Shown here in pieces: positions 43,001 to 55,000 of a DNA stretch of 64,000 nucleotides. The notes below the pieces were generated by a model that saw nothing but the letters and a program-made list of their open reading frames with translations, was not told the DNA's origin and did not search any database. Source of the DNA: Leuctra nigra (lineage: Eukaryota; Arthropoda; Insecta; Plecoptera; Leuctridae). How positions within the stretch are numbered: position 1 is the stretch's first letter; each line of letters starts with the position of its first letter. The DNA lies in assembly GCA_934045905.1 (NCBI GenBank), contig OW203770.1:186001-250000 (forward strand). The letters are read 5' to 3'. The position numbers and the translations under genes are program-made.

Positions 43001-46000
43001 TATCTTTACACATGTTCAAGTTAAATATTCATTTGATAAATATGACTTATTATAATTATTTAGAACTTTGACACATTTCAACTATTTTTCCTCCAGCCTC
43101 CATTTTTCTACCACTGTGACGTCACGAGCAGGATTCCTATAGGCAACGGCCGCCTCCTTCCCACCTTCCATCCTTACCTACTCTTCACCATCATCTCCCA
43201 ATCATCATCATAATCATTCATCCGTCGCCATTAGCCTCGCTGCAGAACAGTGCGACGTTAAGTTACAGACAAAAAAAAATAAAAAATCTTCATAAAAAAA
43301 GATTTAATATTTTTTTTTTTTAATTTATTTAGATGGTAAAATTAGGTTATCTGCCACAACACTGGTAGTGGTGGAAAGTCATGATAGATATAATTTATTA
43401 ATTTAAAGATAGAAATATGTGTATGTAAAGAGTTGATCCAATCCACGCTATTTTACCTGTAATTTGGCCAATAACTTTTAATGTCTGCACCAATCCGAGT
43501 GTCTTTGAGACAGCTATCGGCCACTTAATAACTTACTAATTGCTAATTGCTGGTTTATTTTCAGTGCCAAGCGACCCGCCGAAAATAAAATTATTAGACT
43601 CAATAAAAGATATGGAAAATTATTTGAAGAAACACAGTAAGAAAAAAAACATTTTCATTATTAATAAAACCCGAACCGAACCTTTAAAACTGTGAATATC
43701 TATTAAGAGGGCTGAGCAGTAAGCGTGGCCTTGAAGAGTTTTTTAATCGATTTTTATCAATATCTTTTACCAATGTAATTGTTAACAAAATAGGGCTATG
43801 GACGTGAATTCAGAACAGTTCAATGAAAATAATTTCATAGTTTGGAATAAGTTATTAGCTTAATAACTACGACAGTAATGAATATTTTGTGAAAACTTGG
43901 CCTGATCCGATATTTCATTAGATCAACATTAAGAGAAGAACAAATTAACAGAAATGATTTGTGCCATGACTTCAATTTAAAAAATGAAAATACATCCTAG
44001 ACTTACAAGCTTTAAGCTTAGACATTTTCTTGTCCAAATAATCAACTTTCATAAAAATTCAATTCGCCTAAAAAGTTTCATCAAATCGCAGTTAAAATCG
44101 TTTTTTTCTGCTCATTTTGAAGTTTCGATTTGACCAACCAATCAGAGATCATTATTCAAGATTGTTCAAAACCTGAAAATAAGTGTAAATTTAATCTATG
44201 CATGAATTACATTTTACATAATAATGCCGAGGAATAAATTATATAAAATGAAGTTCATACAACTAAATCGAAGTGAAGAAAAGGAGAGTTTAGAGCAATT
44301 TCAATTCAAACTAACGGTCTAATTAAGTAAGTATTTTGAAAACTGTATGAGTCATTTAAATATTACGAGTACCTGATCATTTTCCATTATGTTTCCAAAT
44401 TATAGGGTTTTAATTACCTTCAACCAAATGGTTTGCCACTTTATTTCAGAGAATGATGAATTTATGGAAGATTATTGTAAAAAGATGCCTCATTCAGATC
44501 TCTGTAAAGAATACTTTATAAAAAAGAAACGATGGATTTTGTGAAGGCCTTCATCCCAGATAATATCAAGAAACAAGGTGAGTTTCAGACCCAAGTTCTA
44601 CTTATTTCTTGGCCGTATTTGAAATATGAAAAGATTTTAAAAAACAATAGGGTAGTCCTACCTAGTGATGGCCCATTGAAAATTTTCAATAACCATTGAA
44701 AAAATTGAAATTTTTTTGAAAAAGTTTAAATCAATTATATTTGATTTAATAAATGTATGGGCATACTTGGGATGCATACTGAACTCTATTATGATGCGTG
44801 TTGTTGTCTGAGTGGTAAATGTGCAAAATGATCATTAATACAGCATTCAAATATCCCGCCTATGTAGAAATTACAGTCTGGCCAAAATTACAATGAAGAA
44901 AAACTGAGATTTGGGCTTATATTTGGCTTTTATTTTGATTTTGATTTAACGCTTTTTTTCAGATATATTATTAACAATTGTGTAAAATAAAGCAATAAAA
45001 AAAGTAATTTAAAAAATGTTCAACGCATTGAAAATTTTAATATACTTTTAATATAATTTTAATACCATACTATGATAACTAAGTATGATTTTTTTAAACA
45101 TTTTTTTCCACTAATTCTGCTTAGCAAATGAACTTTTAAACCTATTGTTACTATTTCAGCCAAGAAAATGACGAATAAGGGCACTACGCTGGCCCCTGTT
45201 GCAAATCTAACCTAGAAAGAAACAACGAATGTCCCTAAAGCAACAGAAGTTACCAAGAAAGTGGCTAATTCAGCCCCTAATGTAACTAACGGGGCTAAAA
45301 CTACCCCGATATCCACAAGTGCAACCAAAAAGGGCTCTACAATTGCCCCTGAAGCTGCAAATGTCACCAAAAAGGGGTGAAACAGTGATACATCAAACTG
45401 ACAACTATTGAAAGAGAAATTAAAACCTTCAGATATTTCTACACTTAAAAACCAATATTTTGAATGATTATTAATTTGTTTCTTGCTAATAAAATGGATA
45501 CAATTTGTATGGTGTTTTCACTTAGCACCTACTCTGTTAAAACTAATGTTGGGACCTAAAAATTTTCAAGACGTCATGTTAAAATTTTTATGAAAATTTT
45601 CATAAAAATAGTACTCATTTACAGAGGACCTTTCAGCATAATAAATTTATTTTGTAAAGTATTAATGGAGGTGCGTTACATTATTATTCGTGATAGAAAT
45701 ACGTTTAAAAATGTCGCTGCACCTACCAGAAAAATAATTTTTTAAAAAAATTAAAATCCTCAGGATTCAAAACATTGAAAATGTTTTGAACATATTGAAG
45801 AAAGGTAGGATGAAATGTTTTGAACATTGAAAAAAGGTAGGATGAAATCCTACCTTTGACTTGCTGGCTGAGTTTTGGCAGACATTTCCACTTCTTCTTC
45901 GCCCAGAATCCCGGCTTATTGTTGACTTCCTTGGCCAGCCGCTGATATCCGCTGCTTGTGCTTCCGCTTGGCAGCTGCGGCCGCTTGAAGCAGTGGTAGT

Positions 46001-49000
46001 TGTCAGCGGGAGGCGAGAGCAGATCGTCAGTCGGACCAACCCTGGAGGAATACAGTAGAAATACATTATTAACAAAATAGGTACAAAAATTAAATAAAAT
46101 ACAATTTGATGCGCTGAAAAAAATGTCACAATATGAAAAAATTACAAATTACATTTAAATGGCCACACCTGTAACATCCAAACATTATATTCTGTCTCCG
46201 CCACGGCTGATTAGAAAAACATTACAAAATATTAACTAAAAAAAATAGTAGGGGTGTGCGAATATTCGAAAATATTTGGTTCAAATATTCGATTCGGTAT
46301 TCGAAAAAAAAAGTATTCAAAATTTCGAATACCTACTTCGAAAATTCGAATATTCGCAAATTTTCGAATAGTTCATGTCTTTTAATTCAAAATAATCCCG
46401 CCATTTCTCATATGGGAGTGTTTTTCAATGCTGCCAACTGCTGCAAAGTCTAAAACTTCAACCGAAAATTGTCATGGCCGCCATTTTGATTTCGAGGGAA
46501 TATTATTTGTAGGTTATTGTTCCTCCAGGAAGACCTTCCTCATACTCCATTTGTTCCTGTTAATTTTTTGTGACGATTAATGACAACAATATAATCCTGG
46601 CATATTACATCACAATCAGTACATTCATTTATATGGCCATCTTTCATTCTGGTCATATGAAAATAGTTTGGTGTCCATTTTTTTTTTATTGATAATATGT
46701 ATTTTAATGTTGGTTCCAACTATTCGATATTCGAAATATTTTTGTCAATTATTAGTTATTCGTATTCGAAGTCAAAAATCACTATTCGCACACCCCTAAC
46801 AAATAGGTAGGTACAGTAGGTACAAAATACTTAGAAAAAACATAAAATCAAAAATAAAATATATATGTACTATACCTTTTTATTATTGATATTTAAGATT
46901 TGACCAATACCTGCAAGCATTTAATGCAACTAATTACCTACCTAACATATAAGCTTTTTCAAATAGATTTAAAATAAAAGTTTTTGTAAAATTCTAAATC
47001 CAATCACCTATCATTATCAACATAAATCCACAAAGTTCACAGAATTATCTCAAATAGAACCAGAGATCCCAGAGATTCCTTTAGGTTCCAAACCTAAAAT
47101 AACTCTAAATTGAGGTGAATAGTTTAAAGTTTATAATGAATCTGAAAAAAGTGTTTAACTTATTAGTTATTTTGTGATATTAAAGATAAAATAAAACAAA
47201 TTCTTGATATCTCCATGCCAATAAAAAAAATTAGTAATTAGCTACAATATGAAAATCAAATTTATAAAAACACATTTTTAAAATTTTTATTTGAAACAAG
47301 TTCTTGAGTTGTTTACCTGAGCAGATCTTCGAGCAGGTCCGGCCGTGAGTTCGAGCGACTGTTTGAGCGCTCCGGCATCAACATGACTTCTACAGTGAGG
47401 TTCAATTCATCGAGAACTCTGCGATGTCGCGACTCAACGCGCAGCACCTGGGAACAAACAATATCCATGTTCAGACGTTCGAGCCGGAGTTCGAGCCACT
47501 GTTCGAGCATCAACATGACCTCGACATTCATCCAGCACGCTGCGATGTCGCGACTCAACGCGCAGCACCTGGGAGCAAACAATATCCATGTTCAGACGTT
47601 CGAGCCGGAGTTCGAGCCACTGTTCGAGCATCAACATGACCTCGACATTCATCCAGCACGCTGCGATGTCGCGACTCAACGCGCAGCACCTGGGAACAGA
47701 CAATATCCATGTTCAGACGTTCGAGCCGGAGTTCGAGCCACTGTTCGAGCATCAACATGACCTCGACATTCATCCAGCACGCTGCGATGTCGCGACTCAA
47801 CGCGCAGCACCTGGGAGCAAACAATATCCATGTTCAGACGTTCGAGCCGGAGTTCGAGCCACTGTTCGAGCATCAACATGACCTCCACATTCATCCAGCA
47901 CGCAAAACTTAACAAAACTTAACAAAACAGAAGACAAAAGGCTCATTCCATTCTACTTCACCCAAAGTCGTTGCGCCTAGAATTTAGATTTTTTTTATAT
48001 TTTGCACAGTTGTTCCTACATATAAGCTGATATCAAATCTCTAGTTTCAGTTCGTTTCAAGTCGGCGTACTCAAATTACGTGTAATTAAAGATGGCGCGG
48101 ACGGGAAAATCGGTGTTTTTAAGCTTCCAGGAGAAATGCTGCCATTTCCATACTATTCAAGTTAACAGAACGATCTTTGCGGCGTTTTGTTCATAAACGA
48201 TCGGTCTATAATTATGTTACTTACAATTTTGCTGTATATGGAACCCTTCATAATGTAATTTGCCCTCAAACTTTGACTAAAATTCTTACATTTTTCCAAT
48301 ATTTGAGGCATGATTATGAATAGAAGGGAGTGATGGTTCAAACACCCAATTTTATTTTAGTTTCACCTTATATGTTAGAATAGATTTTCACACTTCATTG
48401 TTAGTTTTTATTAATTGTTTTTTACCAAAAAAAAGTCAAATTCCTAAAAAGTACCATTTTTGGTCCCATTTTCCTCAGGCGGGGGACCAGATAAAAATTT
48501 GCGCTCAACGGCAAAATACCCAGCATTACTTGTTGTATAATTGCTGCAAGTTTGGACTTGTTTTTTTAACGGGTGTGGAAATGCATTTTCGCACCTGGAA
48601 ATGCACGTGAAAAAGCATTTCCACACCCGTTAAAAAAACAAGTCCAAACTTGCAGAAATTATACATCAAGTAATGCTGGTTATTTTGCCGTTGAGCGCAA
48701 ATTTTTATCTGGTCCCCCGCCTGAGGAAAATGGGACCAAAAAAGGTACTTTTTAGGAATTTGACTTTTTTTTTGTAAAAAACAATTAATAAAAACTAACA
48801 ATGAAGTGTGAAAATCTATTCTTACATATAAGGTGAAACTAAAATAAAATTGGGTGTTTGAACCATCACTCCCTTCTATTCATAATCATGCCTCAAATAT
48901 TGGAAAAATGTAAGAATTTTAGTCAAAGTTTGAGGGCAAATTACATTATGAAGGGTTCCATATACAGCAAAATTGTAAGAAACATAATTATAGACCGATC

Positions 49001-52000
49001 TTTTATGAACAAAACGCCGCAAAGATCGTTCTGTTAACTTGAATAGTATGGAAATGGCAGCATTTCTCCTGGAAGCTTAAAAACACCGATTTTCCCGTCC
49101 GCGCCATCTTTAACTACACGTAATTTGAGTACGCCGACTTGAATCGCACTGAAACTAGAGATTTGATATCAGCTTATATGTAGGAACAACTGTGCAAAAT
49201 ATAAAAAAATCTAAATTCTAGGCGCAACGACTTTGGGTGAAGTAGAATGGAATGAGCCAAAACTTAACAAAACATAAGATTTCATGACTTACAACAAACT
49301 ATGTTTTTGTATAGAATCTTGATTTTACAAAAATTTAATTTTTGTAAAAAATCTATGCTTTTTCTAGAATCTTGTATTTTCACAACAGACACAATCTTGT
49401 TTTTTTAACAAAAATCGTAACTTTTTTAAAAATTTTACATTTAAAAAAATGAAATTTAGAACATTTAAAATATAAAAAAATTGAGGTTTTGGAAATTTCA
49501 AGTTTTGAACTTTTTTAGATGTTGAAAATTTAAAATTTGGAAATTTTTGAAAACATTTCTTTTTGGAAAAAGCTCAGCTTTTTCTAGAATTTTGCTTTTT
49601 GCATAAAACTATTTATTCATCCCGCACTCTGCGATGTCGTGACTCACTAGATTCATGTTTACAACAAACCTATTGGAAATAGCTAAGCTTTTGTCTTGAT
49701 TTTTACAAAAAGAAATAAATTGAAAAAGCTACGCTTTTTCTAAAATCTTTCTTTGTTCCTACAAAAATATTTAATTTTTAAATTTAATAAAAAATTTAAT
49801 TATACAAAAGCTTTTAATTTTTTAAATTGTAAAAAAATTTAAAATTAGAAATTTTAAACATTTTGAAAATTTTAACTGTTTTGAAAAATCTTATAAATTT
49901 CTCCCAAAATGTTTTTCCCAGAATGTCGTGTACAGATGAAGTGTCGACTGACCTCTGAAGCGAGCAGCTCTGATTGGTCCAGCTCCAGCCGCTTGACTTC
50001 TCCGATCTCCTCGTAGATGTTCTCTTCGGTTCCGTATCGCGTGGTGTACGTGTGTCGGGATTCCCGCGGTCGCAGCTCCTTGCATTCCAAACTCACCTGA
50101 AACATCAACAAACATCTGACATTACATTCACCGTAACCTTGACATCTCTAGCGTTTGTCACAGCCATTCCATTGATTGAAACTTTGTCTTAAGGTGCTGC
50201 AAGCGCGAGCGATTTTGCTGCTTTTTGTAGACATTTTTGCGATACGATTGGAGACGAAATGGGTAGACCTAGTGATGGCAATTTTCTAAAAATTTTTTTT
50301 TTTGAAAATTTTCATGAAAATTTTCATGAAAATTTTCAATGCATTGAAATGTTTTTAAATTACTATTTTTATGGCTTTATTGCACACAATTGTTGATAAT
50401 ATATCTGAAAAAAGCGTAAAATCAAAATCAAAATAAAAGTCAAATATAAGCCCAAATCTCAGTTTTTCTTCATTGAAATTTTGGCCAGACTGTAATTTCT
50501 ACATAGGCGGGAAATTTGAATGCTGTATTAATGATCATTTTGGACATTTACCACTCAGACAACAACACGCATCATAATAGAGCTCAGTATGCGTCCCAAG
50601 TATGCCCATACATTTATTAAATCAAATAAAATTGATTTAAACTTTTTCAAAAATTTTCAATTTTTTTAATGGTCATTGAAAATTTTCTGAAAATTTTCAA
50701 TTTTCTGAAAATTTTCAAATGAAAATTTTCAATGGTGCCATCACTAGGTAGACCTAATTATTTGACATTTTAATCTTGATTAGATAAAAGACAAACTTAG
50801 GGTTATCCCTTGGTACATTTTTAATTTTTTGCTTCGTTAATTAGTAATAATTAGTGGATTTTTGGTGAAAAATTAGCTATTTTCTTGTCTCCCTGGGGGC
50901 CGTATAAAATTACATTTCAAAAATGTGCCAAGGGATAACCCTAAGTTTGTCTTCCATCTAATCATGATTAAAATTTGTGATCAATTGGTTTACGGGTTTG
51001 GTCTCCAATCGTATCGGAAATTTCATAGTTTTGCGCGGTTTTGTTGAATAACCGGCGCCTAATTAACGATGCAATAAGCAAAAATTAAAAAGTGCTACTA
51101 ATATCCAATCAGACTGATCATGTGAACATCCTGTAAAAGGTACACTCACTTATGAAACAATTTTTCTCTCTCAATTTTCTAAAACGGCCGAGCGCTAGTA
51201 TCACCTTAAATTGTATTGTTGAGTAGCCATCTGTATATTATACTACATATGAAAAACAATTAGGATGATGCTGCAAATCATGAATATTGCTTGACTTTAT
51301 GTTTCAAAGTAGGTAGGTAAGATCATTCTTAGAATTAGAATGAATGCAGAATGCAGAATTGAATGCAGAAAGAAGAAAGAAAGAATCATACTACATATGA
51401 AAAACAATTAGGATGATGCTGCAAATCATGAATATTGCTTGACTTTATGTTTCAAAGTAGGTAGGTAAGATCATTCTTAGAATTAGAATGAATGCAGAAT
51501 GCAGAATTGAATGCAGAAAGAAGAAATAAAGAATCATACTACATATGAAAAACAATTAGGATGATGCTGCAAATCATGAATATTGCTTGACTTTATGTTT
51601 CAAAGTAGGTAGGTAAGATCAATCTCAGAAAGAATCTGAATGCAGATTGAAATCAACTTCATAAAATAATAAGATCTCAGATAAAAAAAGGTTAGAAAAA
51701 AACCTAAAAATTATATCCACAGGTCTGTTATTTTATAATTGTTGAAAGCTTAAAATCAATTCATTTAGGTAGGTAGTCTATCTGTGAGAGTTATCCAAAT
51801 TTTAAACCACAGATCTCAAATCAAAGATTAAATTGTGGTAGAAAATTTTCAATGGGTTGCTAAGATAACGTTTTATTGCTATTTGTTCTAGGATAATATT
51901 TTTTAACATGCCTCAGAATGTTTACCTACAACAAGATCAACTCATAAAATGTAAGATATCTTAAAATAGCATTAAATGTTTAACTAAAGCCTGGTAAAAT

Positions 52001-55000
52001 TTCTTATCGATCTTTTATAAAATCATAGACTTTAAAAGATTGTACAACCCTTTTACAAAACATTTTACCATCAAATTGTTTCGTTTCCACAGTAAAACGT
52101 CTTTGAAGAAAATATTTATGTAATTTTAGTGTGTAAATGGGGCTTAACTAGTGAGCTAATTTGTTGGTATACCTTACCTAGGTAGAGGTAAAAATTCTAT
52201 TTCCTTTTTGGCAGTGTTCGAATTGGGAAATGTGTTATGGGGGGATGGTGTATCGTGGGTAAAACGATACAGTCAGTTGGGGGGGGGGGGGGCTGGACCC
52301 CAAGTTTTCACCGCTGGGTGTCTTTTGGATTTTGGAGGCTGCAAGATAATGTAATTGCAAGGCGGAAATGGTAAAAGTAAATAATTACCAATTGGACTAT
52401 GCCAATTTGTTACAAGTTCAAAGTTCAATATAGTTAATAATTATTTATTGTATTGTAGTTTTAACAAAGAATTATAAATTGTCATATTTGTTCATTGTAA
52501 GCTGCCATATGATCCTTGACGCCTTTAGCATTGAAGCAACACATGTAGAAGTCAATTATGTTTAATGGGGGGATGGTTTTGTCCCTAAATTCATTATGGG
52601 GGGATGGTCATGCCCATAAATTCGTTATGGGGGGATGCCATCCCCCCGCATCCCCCCCCAATTCGAACACTGCTTTTTGGGATGAATTAGGAAGCAGATT
52701 TTTGTATGATAAGAAGGCTATCAAATATTGTACCAAGTACCAACACCTTTTAAAGATTCCCAAAAACAATTAAAAATGTTAGTACAATAATTAATATTTT
52801 CTTATGATTATGTTGGATGCCAAACCTTAAGAGATACGTCCATACTCGTTAAAAGGTTATACTCACTTCTTCGCCATTGAAATCTTGTCCAATCGGGTTC
52901 GCAATCCTCAATCCAGGACTCACATTAACCCTACTTTCCACCGGAAACTCAACGTTCACGTTATTAAAGTCAGCGTTCACGTTATTAAACTCAACGTTCA
53001 CGTTATTAAAGTCCACGTTCACATTATTAAACTCCCTTCTCATTTCTTCTTGCTGCTGCATCATTTGCAGCTCAACCGAAGCCGCGTTCGAAGGCCCGGG
53101 TTCGTAATACGCGTAGGAATACGCGTCGGGCTCGGAAACTGTTCGAGACACGTTGCTCGGCTTCTTGACGCGTTTCGAGCGCTCGTTGAAGAGAACTTTG
53201 TCGCCCAGTTTGTCGGAGAACGGATCGAAATGGTTCCGATCTTCGTCTTCGAGGCACATTGCGAGGTTTGTGGCGCCGTTTTCTAGAAGAATACAGAAGT
53301 TTAGTTTTTTGCAGATTTAGAACAGTTTTCATTATCTTGAACTAGGTATATAGAACCTGTAAGAAGCTTAAAAATATTTGAAAAAAAAAGTTTTATTACT
53401 ACTTTTTTGGCAAGTAACTGCAAAACATGTAAAAATCTCAATAGGATAGTCATTTGTTTTCTTTTGTCTTCCGTATTTTGACCTTTATTCTAATGATAAT
53501 GTAATCATTTTAGTCTAAAATCATTTTACAACAATGAACTATCCTTGTCGATCAATGAAAATTTTGAAAGATAAAGTTTTATTTAACTGTACAGGTACTT
53601 TTTGGGAAAAAGTCGTGGCACTGTAAAACACGTAAAAATATCCTGGGAAATGGATTTGTTTTGAAATTTGTTTCTATCATATCTTGGCATTATTCGAACA
53701 AAAAAGAAATGATTTTGACCAAAAAATCACTTTAGATCATCCGTGCCCTTGCCAAATGATTTCAGACAGAAATTAGTCTGAAAAGTGATTTTAAGAAAGG
53801 AACCAGTCATTTTTCCAAGAATTAAAATACTTAAACAGTCATGAGACATTTTCCTGTTTTATCTAGTACCTACCTACTTTTATTTTATATGTAAATTAAT
53901 GTCCACAGTTTAGAATGTCAGCTTTCTTCAGTACTAAATGTCAAGTTATAAAACCCGCAGAAACAATTTAATTAAAAACAATTCTTTGCAACTTTTAGTT
54001 CCGAGGTTTTCAATGAATTTTGTCCTGAAGAAGAATGAAATAAAAGTCCAACTGTTTTAGATTGCCATCCAGAAATCTATGAAAAACAATTTAACTATTA
54101 AAAACTAGGACTAGTATTAGTACTATTACTACAGCTATTTTACAGTCAGTAAAATGCAAAACAAAACTGCTAGCAATGACTCGAGTTTGACAGCAGATTT
54201 CAAGGTCATTGTTATGGTCGATGGAATTTAGAAACTGTAGATTGATTCATTATAAAAACAACAGGATGCAATGGCAATGAATATACAAACTTGAATCCAG
54301 AAATGTTTAAAAGCTATTTGAAGGAAATGAGTTTGAGATCGCCGTGACCTTGAAGAGTTTTTTAGTAACTAATTTGTATTGATGCCGAACTTTTACCAAT
54401 GTAATTGTTAATAAAATAAGGCTTTGACAGTCCTCAGAACTGTTCATTCAAAGTTATAGTTTGGAACTTTGGAATGGTGGAAAAAACTACTAGGTATATT
54501 GCCTATCAGGTCTAGACAATATTTTATTCTAACAGTTTCAAATGTATGCATTCCTGGATGATTAACCGAGCTATGAGGGTTTTACTGCTTTATTTTGTCG
54601 CTTTTAATTATAAAAAGTGCAGTTTTACATGTCAAATTGTGTTGCCATATGAAATGGACACGGTCTTACTACAAATTTGTAGGTACACTCCCCCAAATAA
54701 TAAACGGTACACGAAAGAAAATGAATTGACTGTAAGGTTTGATGGCATCATCCCATGAAGTCAGTGCTAACGCATTATCTAACTCTTATAGGTGAGCTCT
54801 GATTTCATTGATAATAACAAGGATTGATTGTCAAGGAACCGGCCCAGCAGCCAATACGTTTTGTACCAAGTACCGTTTATTATTTGGGGGAGTGTACCTA
54901 GGTATTTTTTTTCAAATGTGTGGGAATTTTAATAATGGTTAGGTAGATAAAAGACAAACTTAGGGTTTTCACTTAGTACCTTCATTTTTAATTTTTTGCT

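Larger units (their letters stand above)
41551..45380 (+). pseudogene. Nested gene 3: decayed secreted-protein paralogue
   Basis: Recognisable exons: 41,551-41,601 (signal peptide, one base short, so the frame hits TGA after eight codons); 43,565-43,636; 44,450-44,577 (contains [10 protein letters not shown], the family's C-x8-C; length 128 instead of a multiple of three, so frameshifted near 44,520); 45,160-45,380 (T-rich tail with in-frame TAG at 45,213, ending VTKKG and TGA). All splice sites look intact (GTAAGT, GTAAGA, GTGAGT; CAG acceptors). The three lesions argue for a pseudogene; assembly error could explain one of them, hardly all. A half-MITE and a hAT fragment lie in its introns. 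Confidence 0.75.
18294..45853. other. RhoGEF giant intron 5 (27.6 kb)
   Basis: The exon 5 donor and exon 6 acceptor are phase matched across it. It contains the nested plus-strand secreted-protein cluster (32-45 kb), the 89-bp hairpin satellite, a LINE, SINEs and MITEs. Stretches not listed separately (for example 19,300-20,200, 24,650-25,290, 25,500-26,900, 27,500-28,180 and 29,200-29,440) are AT-rich, with no gene I can support. Confidence 0.8.

Noticed and set aside
47383..47912. Several 65-125 codon frames on both strands over the 121-bp array
   Set aside because: Repeat by-products; the 121-bp unit shifts frame at every copy.
48398..48801. Mirror-image 60-91 codon frames
   Set aside because: They come from the two arms of the foldback element and have no coding signature.
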